From NCBI RefSeq assembly GCF_026157085.1, contig NZ_JANPVN010000001.1:1-64000 (forward strand): a stretch of 64,000 nucleotides of DNA. Direction: 5' to 3'. This DNA comes from Sphingomicrobium arenosum. Its GTDB lineage: Bacteria > Pseudomonadota > Alphaproteobacteria > Sphingomonadales > Sphingomonadaceae. The position numbers were made by a program, and so were the translations under genes. Shown in pieces: positions 6,732 through 14,217 of this stretch (its first letter is position 1; each line of letters begins with the position of its first letter). A model generated the notes under the pieces. It ran no database searches, was not told where the DNA came from, and was given only the letters and a program-made list of their open reading frames with translations.

Positions 6732-8779
6732 GCCGAGGCCTCCCTGATCGTGCGCGAGGCGTGGATGAGTCCCTCGATGACGCCGTTGGCGTGGGGGCGT
6801 TTTACGGCATGGACGTTGGGTCGGTTGCCGAGATGGGCGATCGCGGGTTCGTGATTGGCGACAAGGATGGCGTTGGGACAGGCGGTGAGCATGTCTTCGT
6901 CATTCCCGCTATCGCCCGCCGCGACGACCTGTTCAGGCGCCAGGCCGAGGCGGTCGGAGACCCAGAAGAGCGCAGCAGCCTTACCCGCGCGCGCGGGGAG
7001 CACGTCGAGGAGGCGGTCGTGACTGGCGATGACGCGCGCCTCGACGCCAGCGGCGGAGAGGCGGGCGCGCACGCGACCGACCGTTTCGGCGCCATCGAAG
7101 AAATAGGACCGTTTGAATCGGCGCTGCTCGATATCCGGCTGGGGCGAGAGGCCGGGAAGGCCGAGCAGCGCCTGCGTGACACCGTCGACATCCCAGCCTT
7201 CCGCGATCTTGTCAGCAAAGCCGGTATCGGCGATCCGCCCGCCGCTGGGCAGGCACCAGTAGATCTCGCTGCCGACCGAGGTGATCATCACCGAGGGGCG
7301 CGGCAGGTTCCAGCGCTGCAGGGCGGCTTCCGCCTGTTGCAGGGAGCGTCCCGTGGCAACGCCGAAACGCCATTGCGGCTTGCTTTCCAATAGACGGCCG
7401 AAGCGACGAGCTCCCGCCATGCAGCCGGTCAGCGTATTGTCGATGTCGCAGATTGCGAGGAGCTCGGCCTGTGGCTGAGCCGGCAGTCGCGGCGCCCCGA
7501 TGCTGCCGGCAATTTGCATGAAACGAGCGGCATAATGACTCCAGTCGCCTGTCTGCGCCGTGGCGCGGCCACGGATCGAATATCGCGTCCAGCGGTGCGC
7601 ATCGTCGAGCAGCGCGAGCGCTTCGGCGGCGAGCGTGTCGCCATCGGATGGGTCGATGGCGATGCCGTGGCCATAATGCTCGATGATGTCGGCAGGCCCG
7701 CCGCGATCGGTAACGATGACGGGGACGCCGTGGGCGGCCGCCTCGACGATGGTCAGACCGTAGGGCTCGAACAGGGCGTTGTTGACGAAGATACCCCGCT
7801 GCTCGGCGGCGAGGGCGTAAAGGCCGTCGACCTGACTTCGGTCGTGGCGCTTGGGATAGGCGACCTTGCCGTAAAGGTCGTGGCGGTCGACCGCCTCGAG
7901 GAGCTGGCGATGGACGCGCTGGCATTCTTCGTCCTCGGCAGCGATGTCGTCGCGCAGACCGGCAAGGATGACGAGATTGGCTCGCTCGCGAAGCTGCGCA
8001 TTGCGACCAAAGGCCTCGACAAGAGGGACGAGATTCTTCTTTTCCACGGGGCGAGCGATGGCAAGAAGGAAGGGTTTCCCGGGCTCGCGCAGGAAGGGCG
8101 CGACGACGCGGCGGGCGCCGTCGAGATCGATCGTCTTCGAGGAAAGCGGTTCGGTGCCGGGCGCGACCTGGTGGATACGCTCGGGTCGGGCGCCGTCATA
8201 TTGGAGCAGTTGCCGCTCGCACTCGTCGCGCGAAGAGCCGATCACGCCGTCTGCTTTGGCGATGGCAGCAGTCTCTTGGCCCAGGCGCCGATCCAGTGAT
8301 CGATCGGTCGCAGCCATCGCGGCCGCCTTGTCGGCAGCCAATGAATGAGCGGTGTAGATGAACGGAATCCCGAACCGGTTGCGGGCCGCGGCGGCGGCAT
8401 GAGCGGCATCGGCGAAATGCGCGTGGATGATGTCGGGGCGCTCGCCGTCCGACAGATGGTCGACAAAGGCATTGGTCCACCGGTCGAGGTCCTTGGCGAG
8501 TGCCTCTTTCGACAAATAGCGCGGATCGCCGCTCGAGATGCGAATGATGCGGACCTTGGCATTCACCTCCTCGACCGCGCGGTCATATTCTTCGCCTAGG
8601 TCGAGAGCACGAAACCGACGGGTGTAGATGTCGACGCCCGACACATCGAAGCGCTCCGCCAAGGCCAGTGCTTCCTCCATCAGGTAGGTGATGTGCCCGC
8701 CGGTATCGGGAGTGAGGCCATAGGCGACCGGCGGCGCCTTAATGCAGCCGCCGAGCGCGATCATGCCGACGCGGATCAT
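6728..8779 (-). CDS. Sucrose-phosphate synthase-like glycosyltransferase fused to a HAD sucrose-phosphatase-like domain
   Basis: A 683-aa two-domain protein. Residues 1 to about 440 are a GT4 synthase resembling bacterial and plant sucrose-phosphate synthase: GGCIKAPPVAYGLTPDTGGH (donor loop with DTGGH), the HAHFADAA region, AIARPVEKKNLVPLVEAFG, and NALFEPYGLTIVEAAAHGVP with the E-x7-E pair. Residues from about 450 to the end form a HAD phosphatase: CDIDNTLTG (nucleophile Asp), VATGRS, then VAAGDSGNDEDML. Both steps of sucrose synthesis from UDP-glucose and fructose 6-phosphate could thus sit on one chain. Sucrose is a common compatible solute, but the coupled GT28 and GT2 genes suggest a larger glucoside. 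No ribosome binding site is obvious before the first ATG, and a second in-frame Met lies five codons later. Confidence 0.8.
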   Translation of the reverse strand: MIRVGMIALGGCIKAPPVAYGLTPDTGGHITYLMEEALALAERFDVSGVDIYTRRFRALDLGEEYDRAVEEVNAKVRIIRISSGDPRYLSKEALAKDLDRWTNAFVDHLSDGERPDIIHAHFADAAHAAAAARNRFGIPFIYTAHSLAADKAAAMAATDRSLDRRLGQETAAIAKADGVIGSSRDECERQLLQYDGARPERIHQVAPGTEPLSSKTIDLDGARRVVAPFLREPGKPFLLAIARPVEKKNLVPLVEAFGRNAQLRERANLVILAGLRDDIAAEDEECQRVHRQLLEAVDRHDLYGKVAYPKRHDRSQVDGLYALAAEQRGIFVNNALFEPYGLTIVEAAAHGVPVIVTDRGGPADIIEHYGHGIAIDPSDGDTLAAEALALLDDAHRWTRYSIRGRATAQTGDWSHYAARFMQIAGSIGAPRLPAQPQAELLAICDIDNTLTGCMAGARRFGRLLESKPQWRFGVATGRSLQQAEAALQRWNLPRPSVMITSVGSEIYWCLPSGGRIADTGFADKIAEGWDVDGVTQALLGLPGLSPQPDIEQRRFKRSYFFDGAETVGRVRARLSAAGVEARVIASHDRLLDVLPARAGKAAALFWVSDRLGLAPEQVVAAGDSGNDEDMLTACPNAILVANHEPAIAHLGNRPNVHAVKRPHANGVIEGLIHASRTIREASA

Positions 8780-8911
8780 GCGTTTGTCGTAGCGATCAGA
8801 TCGCGCACTTGCAGATTGTGAAGGGCCAAGCAGAACATCGTTGGGGAGACGAAATGGCGATGGCCCGCGTTCCTGACGATCAGTCTAATAATTGTTTAAT
8901 AGGCCAAAGAC
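8780..8911. promoter_or_regulatory. AT-rich spacer ahead of the SPS-like gene
   Basis: 132 bases between the second Crp/Fnr gene and the SPS-like gene. On the minus strand an AT-rich core (8887-8915) has two nearby CCTATTA copies (CCTATTAGG and CCTATTAAAC). It is the only sizeable gap in the run from the sulfotransferase gene to the GT2 gene, so an internal promoter for the SPS-GT28-GT2 set is likely. I cannot assign -35 and -10 boxes with confidence. Confidence 0.3.
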
Positions 8912-9652
8912 CTAATAGGGCTCGGACAGTTCGAGCTGGCCTTCCCCGTAGAGATAATCGCCGTCGAACTCACCGATCTTCTCGAGTTCGGCGCGGTCGA
9001 GGATGGTGAGCCCGACGTGGTCCTCGCGATTGGCAATCAGGCCGCGCTCGCGCAGCAGGCGAAAGGTGCGGTTGGCGTGGATCGCGGAGATGCCGCTGGC
9101 TTCGGCATAATCGGCCTGGTGCAGGGGAACGTCGAGATATTCCCCATCGAACCGGCCAACGAATTCGAGGCGACGGGCGAGTTCACAAATGAGGTGGGCG
9201 ATACGCCCTTCGGCGTTGAGGCGGCCGAGGCGGAAGACCCATTCGCGATGCATGGCGGCATCGAGGAGGGTGGAAAACCACATGATCCTTGCAAGCCGAG
9301 GATGCGCGCCGATCAGTTTTTCGAGCTGCTCATGCTTGAAAACGGCAAGTGTGACGGGACCGAGCGTGGCGACGTCGTGATCGAGGCGCTTCATGGGGAA
9401 GCTGTGAAGGTCGACCCAGTCGCCCGCCACCTGGATGCCCGCGCTTTGCCGATAGCCGCCGCGATCTTGGAGATAGCGGATCATGAAACCGTCGACGAGA
9501 TAGTAGCTTTTGTCGATCTTTTCGCCGCGTTTGACGAGGGTCGTGCGGGCGGGGACCTCGATGACCTCGTGCACGGCTGCTTCAAGCGCTTGGCTTTCGG
9601 TCTCGGTCAGGGCGTCGCGGAGCCGACCGCACAGGAAGTCCTTGGTGATCAT
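8912..9652 (-). CDS. Crp/Fnr-family transcriptional regulator (copy 2)
   Basis: A 246-aa paralogue of the regulator at 2746-3489. They share KSYYLVDG/VSYYLVDG, the block VDLHSFPMKRLDHDV, LWFSTLLDAAM/MWFSTLLDAAM and the C-terminal GDYLYGEG. The helix-turn-helix is LHQADYAEASGISAIHANRT followed by FRLLRERGLI. Its ATG overlaps the stop of the sulfotransferase gene by four bases (ATGA), so the two are translationally coupled. Two regulators this similar on either side of a glycosyltransferase cluster suggest a local duplication with divided roles. As in copy 1, no Cys cluster is present. Confidence 0.85.
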   Translation of the reverse strand: MITKDFLCGRLRDALTETESQALEAAVHEVIEVPARTTLVKRGEKIDKSYYLVDGFMIRYLQDRGGYRQSAGIQVAGDWVDLHSFPMKRLDHDVATLGPVTLAVFKHEQLEKLIGAHPRLARIMWFSTLLDAAMHREWVFRLGRLNAEGRIAHLICELARRLEFVGRFDGEYLDVPLHQADYAEASGISAIHANRTFRLLRERGLIANREDHVGLTILDRAELEKIGEFDGDYLYGEGQLELSEPY

Positions 9653-10452
9653 GCCTTTCTTACGAAGGCATGTGATCTTTCGTTCCGCAAGGCCGCTTCC
9701 GCCGCTTCGTGACGCGCTCGGAGGGGGTGGGCGATGCGCGGCGGGCATTCGAGGACTGCACCGCCGGGCGCGTAGCCGAAGGCGATGGCACGAGAGGCCT
9801 GCTCCCCGTTCATCATCAGCGCCTCGGAATAGTCCCCATTGCCGTCCCGAAGCGTGGCGCAAGGACCGATGGTATGGAGCCCGATCCACGCAAAGATCGC
9901 ATCGAGGCAGCGAATGGGATCGGCGACGAGGTCTTCGTAGCGCAGCCAGAAGAGGTGATGGAGACGCGCGGCGTCTTCGCTGACCAGCGCATAGGCGTCG
10001 AGGCCATAGTCGATGAGCGCAGCCGGGGTCTGATCCGTCCACTTGGCAAGCGCGGCCGCCATCTTCTCGGGATGCCTGGTAATGACGATGAATTGGCTCA
10101 GCGGGAAGAGCTGCTGGTAGAGCCGCATGCGGGTCAGATTGACGGGCGATTTTTCGAGGCGCCATGGTTTGTCCGCGAACCAGCGCGACCAATCGGCCTC
10201 GAGCCTCTCGCGGACATTGAGAAGGTCGTAGCGACCACCCTCGACGAGATGCTGGGCAGGGTCGGTCGCATAGTGGCCGGGGCGGCCTGCCAACGCGTCA
10301 TGCGGGATGGCGCCTTGCAGATAGCAGCCTTCGTTTTCGGGCACGGGAGCATCAGTGATCGTAGCGATGTCGGGATGGGCGCCGAGCAGCTTTGCAAGAA
10401 GGCTGGTGCCGGTGCGATGAAGGCCGGCGATAAAGAGGTAGCGGTACGACAC
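9649..10452 (-). CDS. PAPS-dependent sulfotransferase family protein
   Basis: A 267-aa protein. The 5'-phosphosulfate loop is at the N-terminus (FIAGLHRTGTSLLAKLLGAH), and the 3'-phosphate region appears as FIVITRHPEKMAAALAKW, followed by LRYEDLVADP. This is the standard arrangement of bacterial Sulfotransfer_1/3 proteins, which move sulfate from PAPS to a sugar, lipid or peptide hydroxyl. Its place as first gene of the minus-strand run with a Crp/Fnr gene and three glycosyltransferase genes suggests a glycan or glycolipid acceptor. PAPS would come from the CysD/CysNC pair encoded at 35971-38808. The promoter lies in a 109-bp divergent gap containing the CGAGGACTAA motif. Confidence 0.85.
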   Translation of the reverse strand: MSYRYLFIAGLHRTGTSLLAKLLGAHPDIATITDAPVPENEGCYLQGAIPHDALAGRPGHYATDPAQHLVEGGRYDLLNVRERLEADWSRWFADKPWRLEKSPVNLTRMRLYQQLFPLSQFIVITRHPEKMAAALAKWTDQTPAALIDYGLDAYALVSEDAARLHHLFWLRYEDLVADPIRCLDAIFAWIGLHTIGPCATLRDGNGDYSEALMMNGEQASRAIAFGYAPGGAVLECPPRIAHPLRARHEAAEAALRNERSHAFVRKA

Positions 10453-10496
10453 GGATGTTCAAGCACCGTTCGGCGTTCGCGTTCCCGAAAAATTGG

Positions 10497-10515
10497 CGAG
10501 GACTAACACTTATCA
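10497..10515. promoter_or_regulatory. Second copy of the CGAGGACTAA motif, with degenerate dyad
   Basis: CGAGGACTAA (10497-10506) is followed by CAC and TTATCA, a degenerate version of the perfect palindrome at 3563-3577. Read on the minus strand, the two sites agree at 13 of 19 positions, ending in the identical TTAGTCCTCG. It lies 45-63 bases upstream of the sulfotransferase start and also upstream of the divergent small gene at 10562. Confidence 0.45.
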
Positions 10516-10561
10516 ATCACTCGCTCCGGAACGTCGGACGCAAGGATGCCGTTCGGGTCAT

Positions 10562-10732
10562 ATGGAACTTCAGCAAATTGTAGCATCTAGTGACAGTGAA
10601 CCAGACCACGCGGATGCGAGCCTGCGTCTTGCCGTGTTCGAGAGCGAAGGCGTGTCAACCGACCTGATCTGTGCCTATTTTGACTGCGACGAAGAAACGC
10701 TCGAGCGACTTCGCGAGGACGGCGATGTTTAG
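10562..10732 (+). CDS. Small hypothetical protein ahead of the YetF-like gene
   Basis: 56 residues, acidic, with the segment GVSTDLICAYFDCDEETLER that could form a short helix-turn-helix. I do not recognise it. Its stop overlaps the start of the next gene (ATG at 10725), so it may act as a translational coupler. An alternative TTG at 10493 would extend it into the promoter motif and is less likely. The ribosome binding site is weak, so the gene is uncertain. Confidence 0.4.
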   Translation: MELQQIVASSDSEPDHADASLRLAVFESEGVSTDLICAYFDCDEETLERLREDGDV

Positions 10733-11312
10733 CGATCAGTTCTGGCTCCCTGAGCCACAGCGCCTTCTCGAAATCGTCGTCGCAGGCGTGGTGCTCTATA
10801 TCTTCACGGTTCTCTTCATCCGCCTCCTCGGCAAACGCGCCACGGCGCAGATGAACAATTTCGACTGGCTCATCGCGGTCGCGACGGGGAGCCTGCTTGC
10901 CAGCGGCATCCTGCTTCGCGACATCAGCCTTGTTGGCGCCCTCATGGCCATGAGCATCCTCGGCTTCTGCCAATATGTGATGACGCGCTTTTTCAGCCGA
11001 CGACAGGAAATGGCGCGCAAGCTGCGAGCCACGCCGACGCTATTGACCCACAAGGGCCATTGGCTCGACGAACCGATGCGTGCCGAGCGGGTCACGCGCG
11101 CCGAGGTTATGGCGCGGATCCGAGAGGAAGGCATGTTCGGGATCGACGAGGCCAATTGGGTGGTGCTCGAGATGGATGGGCGACTTTCCGTTCTGCCGCG
11201 CGCCGATGTCGAACTCGAGGACATGGAAGCGCTCGAGGGTGTCACTTGCGACGCTGAGCATGTTGCATCGCTGACGCCTAAGCCGGTACCCGAATATGCG
11301 CGCCGAGCCTGA
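10725..11312 (+). CDS. DUF421/YetF-family membrane protein
   Basis: 195 residues. Three N-terminal membrane segments (around 14-35, 45-62 and 65-85), then a cytoplasmic domain with ATPTLLTHKGHWLDEPM and AEVMARIREEGMFGIDEANW, then VVLEMDGRLSVLPR, which are the hallmarks of the YetF family. I chose the ATG at 10725, with GAGGAC a few bases upstream, over a longer in-frame start at 10671, because MFSDQFWLPEP fits the usual YetF beginning just before the first helix. Function of the family is unknown. It overlaps its upstream and downstream neighbours, which indicates one transcript. Confidence 0.85.
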   Translation: MFSDQFWLPEPQRLLEIVVAGVVLYIFTVLFIRLLGKRATAQMNNFDWLIAVATGSLLASGILLRDISLVGALMAMSILGFCQYVMTRFFSRRQEMARKLRATPTLLTHKGHWLDEPMRAERVTRAEVMARIREEGMFGIDEANWVVLEMDGRLSVLPRADVELEDMEALEGVTCDAEHVASLTPKPVPEYARRA

Positions 11313-12003
11313 TATCCGCATTTCCGATGGCGCGGAGGTCGTCGAGCGGTTCGAGAAACTGATCGTCGATCGCGGCTATCCTTGCGTCGGCGCCAAGGGC
11401 GCGATCGGACGGGGTCAGATGCGCTCGTACGTCGGACGCTCGATCACCTCGGCATGGGACGATGTGGCGCTGGTGCAGGAGCTGACGACGTTCGCGCGGT
11501 TCTATGCGAAGGAACGCCCGCTGTTCACCACGTTCGCGGCCTTTTTTCCCGAAAGCCCGCGGCTTGACGAAGAGGCGTTCGAACAAGCGATCTGGACGCG
11601 TATCGCCTCGCTCCAGGACAAAGATGACTGGCTTGGATATGACCCCGATGAGGCTGTCGATACCGACCCGGCGAGCCCCCAATTTTCGCTGAGTTTCGGG
11701 GGGCAGGGTTTCTTCGTCGTGGGTATGCATCCCGACGCGTCGCGACCGGCGCGGCAATTCGAGTGCCCGATCATGATTTTCAATCTTCACGACCAGTTCG
11801 AGCGGCTGCGCGCCGACGGCCGCTACGAAAAGATGCGCGCGGAAATACTGGAACGCGACCGGCGGCTGGCCGGTTCGGTCAATCCGATGCTCGCGCGCTT
11901 CGGAGAGCAATCCGAAGCGCGGCAATATAGCGGGCGCCAAGTCGGGCCTGACTGGACGTGCCCATGGCAGGGGCGTGCGAACAACGAGAAGGATAAGGAT
12001 TGA
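11296..12003 (+). CDS. YqcI/YcgG-family protein (GntA-like haem-dependent N-hydroxylase)
   Basis: 235 residues, full length for the family. Conserved blocks are TTFAAFFPESPRLDEEAFEQ, AIWTRIASLQ, DPASPQFSLSFGGQGFFVVG, MHPDASRPARQF, FNLHDQFERLR and the C-terminal NPMLARFGEQSEARQYSGRQ followed by DWTCPW. By established knowledge, GntA of this family N-hydroxylates a guanidine compound in guanitoxin synthesis using haem. The substrate here is unknown and no other guanitoxin genes are seen. It overlaps the YetF gene by 17 bases and the following DUF1989 gene by four, so the three are likely co-expressed. A guanidino or amino compound is the natural guess for the substrate, as the partner belongs to a urea-carboxylase-associated family. 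Confidence 0.75.
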   Translation: MRAEPDIRISDGAEVVERFEKLIVDRGYPCVGAKGAIGRGQMRSYVGRSITSAWDDVALVQELTTFARFYAKERPLFTTFAAFFPESPRLDEEAFEQAIWTRIASLQDKDDWLGYDPDEAVDTDPASPQFSLSFGGQGFFVVGMHPDASRPARQFECPIMIFNLHDQFERLRADGRYEKMRAEILERDRRLAGSVNPMLARFGEQSEARQYSGRQVGPDWTCPWQGRANNEKDKD

Positions 12004-12599
12004 GCAAGCGACATCGTATCGAGCCTCGGAGTGGAACCGCGTTCAAACTCGACAAGGGCCAGAAGCTTGTCGTCATTGACCCTGAAGGCCAGCAGGTGGC
12101 GGATTTGCTCGCCTTCAACCGCGACGACGTGCGCGAAGTTATCTCGAACGGTCGCACCTTCGACTATGCCGACACGATTTATCTGACCACGGGCGCGACG
12201 CTCTATTCGAACCGCTCGAACGCGATGCTCGAAATTGTCGAGGATGATGTCGGCACGCACGACTTCCTGCTGACGCCGTGCAGCAAGGATACGTTTGCGC
12301 TGCTCTACGAGAACGAGCCGCCGCATCGGGGATGTTTCGGCAATCTCGCCGCCGCGCTGGAGCCTTTCGGCATTGAAGAAGATGCCATCCCTTGCGCCTT
12401 CAACTGCTTCATGAACGTGCCGGTCGATGGCAAGACGGGGCGTTTCACGGTCGACCCGCCCAAGTCGAAATCAGGTGATCGGCTGGTCCTCGAGGCGAAG
12501 ATGGACCTCGTCATCGGCCTGACCGCCTGTTCGGCGCCGAAATCGAATGCCGGGAGCTTCAAACCGATCGAATTTGAGGTGATTGGCCAATCGAACTAA
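12000..12599 (+). CDS. DUF1989 / urea carboxylase-associated family protein
   Basis: 199 residues. Starts at TTG 12000, overlapping the stop of the preceding gene as TTGA. Family motifs include VVIDPEGQQVADLLAF near residue 25-40, then SNGRTFDYADTIYLTTGATL, DFLLTPCSKDTFALL and IPCAFNCFMNVPVDGKTGRF, with conserved Cys residues that may bind a metal. Members are found next to urea carboxylase and, as here, next to YqcI/YcgG genes, but no member's reaction is certain to me. Co-translation with the GntA-like gene suggests it handles the same guanidine or N-hydroxylated product. Confidence 0.75.
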   Translation: MSKRHRIEPRSGTAFKLDKGQKLVVIDPEGQQVADLLAFNRDDVREVISNGRTFDYADTIYLTTGATLYSNRSNAMLEIVEDDVGTHDFLLTPCSKDTFALLYENEPPHRGCFGNLAAALEPFGIEEDAIPCAFNCFMNVPVDGKTGRFTVDPPKSKSGDRLVLEAKMDLVIGLTACSAPKSNAGSFKPIEFEVIGQSN

Positions 12600-12620
12600 G
12601 GGACCCGTACGTGACCTAAA

Positions 12621-12763
12621 AATGCCACCTCGTTGATCGAACAATATGCAGGTAGCGCCTTACGGCAGCCCTTGCTGAGTGGCGGCAGCTGATGGGCAGA
12701 CCCGCGCCTCGAAGAGATCGTCGTGCATAGACGCAGGAAAGTGCGACTTGGTCTGACCGCACC
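12621..12763 (+). mobile_element. Decayed 3' end of a third IS6-family copy
   Basis: This stretch aligns with 2221-2364 of the intact element: GCCACCTCGT-GATCGAAC, then GGCAGCCCTTGC, AGTGG, and the terminal AAAGTGCGACTTGGTCTGAC followed by CGCACC. It has accumulated substitutions and small indels and encodes nothing. Its orientation is the same as the other two copies. It lies immediately after the DUF1989 stop and before the LuxR-type gene. Confidence 0.75.
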
Positions 12764-12853
12764 GCATGCGCCTATCCGCCGCGGAAAAAAGCGGATTGCC
12801 ATGCGCTCGATCCTAGGCGAAGCAGACGCTCGTTATTGCCGGAGAACAGGTGC

Positions 12854-13972
12854 ATGGCGTCGAATGACTCGCTCGACTGGATTTACGAGGCGGCGTTCGA
12901 TGACGACGCCCTCGATGCGCTCGCGGGGCGCCTCATGGAACGGTTCGACAGCCAGCATCTTCTTGCCGGATGGATCGGCGCCGACGGCGATTTCAGGTCG
13001 CTCGTCGCGGCCAATTACGAGGCCGATCACCTGACGCGATATTTCGGTGAGTTTGCCGAAAAGGATATCTGGCTCGCCGCCGAAATGCCTTACGCCGGGA
13101 TCGAACGAAGCATCCGGTCTAGCGACCTCGTCGACCAGTCGGTCTACCAGCGCAGCGAGATCTACAACGACTTCTTCCGCCCGACCGGGCTCGAGGTGTT
13201 CCACAGCCTGTCCTTGTCGGCCAACAATCGCGACGGCGCGGGAGCCTGGGCGCTCCACCGCGCGCGTGGCCGCGGCGACCGCGATTTTACCATCGAGGAC
13301 CGCGAGGATATCGAGCGGATCGGCGGGGCGCTGCGCCATGTCATGAAGGTGCGATCGCGGCTGGTGCGCGAACGCAGCGGGCAAAAGGCCTTTTCGCTGG
13401 TGTCCGACCGCACCCGTATCGGCGGCGTCCTTCTCGGCCCGGGCGGCGGGCTGGTGCAGGCCAACCGGCTCGGCGAGGACATGCTGCACATCGGCGATGT
13501 CATCCGCCTCGCGCGTGGCCGCGTCGTGGCCAGCGACGAGGTCGCCGACTGGTTCGCGGGCGCGCTTCGGGGGATCTTCTCGACGGCGACGCCGCACGCT
13601 TCGTCGAGCCATGCGCATGACGCGCGCGGTCGCCGCATCGCGCTCACCTTGTCGCCGGTGCCGACCTTCATGGGAATGCGGGCGATGCTGTTCCTGTCGA
13701 TGCCAGTCGAACTGGGCGAGGGCCATGATGCCGCGCTGGTCGACGCCTTCGGCCTGACGCGCAGCGAGGCGCAGGTGATGCGTTTGCTCGCCAACGGCGG
13801 TACGGCGCAGGGCATCGCGGTGCGGCGCGGCACATCGCTGCAGACCGTTCGGGTGCAATTGCGTCATGCCATGGGCAAGATGGGCTGCACCCGCCAGAGC
13901 GAGGCGATCGCGCTGGCCAAGCGCTTCCTGATCGCAGCCGATCCGCCCGATCATACCCAATTCGAGGTATGA
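12854..13972 (+). CDS. LuxR-type transcriptional regulator
   Basis: 372 residues from MASNDSLDW; an upstream in-frame TTG at 12836 is possible but GGAGAACAGG stands just before 12854. The C-terminal 65 residues form the LuxR helix-turn-helix (FGLTRSEAQVMRLLANGGTA, then QGIAVRRGTSLQTVRVQLRH). The N-terminal 300 residues contain two PAS- or GAF-like regions: one with WIGADGDF and another with LVQANRLGEDML, VIRLARGRVV and LTLSPVPTFMGM. Effector unknown. It reads in the same direction as the giant adhesin gene 245 bp downstream, making a regulatory role there plausible but unproven. Confidence 0.8.
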   Translation: MASNDSLDWIYEAAFDDDALDALAGRLMERFDSQHLLAGWIGADGDFRSLVAANYEADHLTRYFGEFAEKDIWLAAEMPYAGIERSIRSSDLVDQSVYQRSEIYNDFFRPTGLEVFHSLSLSANNRDGAGAWALHRARGRGDRDFTIEDREDIERIGGALRHVMKVRSRLVRERSGQKAFSLVSDRTRIGGVLLGPGGGLVQANRLGEDMLHIGDVIRLARGRVVASDEVADWFAGALRGIFSTATPHASSSHAHDARGRRIALTLSPVPTFMGMRAMLFLSMPVELGEGHDAALVDAFGLTRSEAQVMRLLANGGTAQGIAVRRGTSLQTVRVQLRHAMGKMGCTRQSEAIALAKRFLIAADPPDHTQFEV

Positions 13973-14217
13973 CGAAATTTAATCGGCGTTTTAATTCTCG
14001 CGCAACTCAATCTGTCCTAACGGGATAGCGATTCTCCCTGGTGGTATGCCGTCCCGAAGAAGCGTTGTCCCGCCCGGGGGGTGGGAGTTCGCGTTGACGA
14101 GGGCGGTCCCTGGGGGGGATTTCACTTCGATCATTCCTGGCGTGCCGGTTCACGTGACCGGCATGGACGGGGGTGCGCGGCGACCATGTTCCGGGATCAG
14201 TTCCGGAAGCCATTGCC
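13973..14217. promoter_or_regulatory. Leader of the first giant autotransporter gene, with a 7-bp dyad
   Basis: 245 bases upstream of the adhesin start. It contains the inverted repeat TGCCGGT-TCACGTG-ACCGGCA at 14143-14163, whose loop is itself the palindrome CACGTG, and a direct repeat of GTTCCGG near 14200. The dyad could be an operator for the adjacent LuxR-type regulator or a leader hairpin. I see no confident -35 and -10 boxes; AT-rich sequence just after 13972 could be a promoter. Confidence 0.4.

Noticed and set aside
8912..10192. A 426-residue protein extending the second Crp/Fnr gene upstream
   Set aside because: The upstream part is the shadow of the sulfotransferase gene. The Met at 9652 overlaps its stop as ATGA and matches the paralogue's start.
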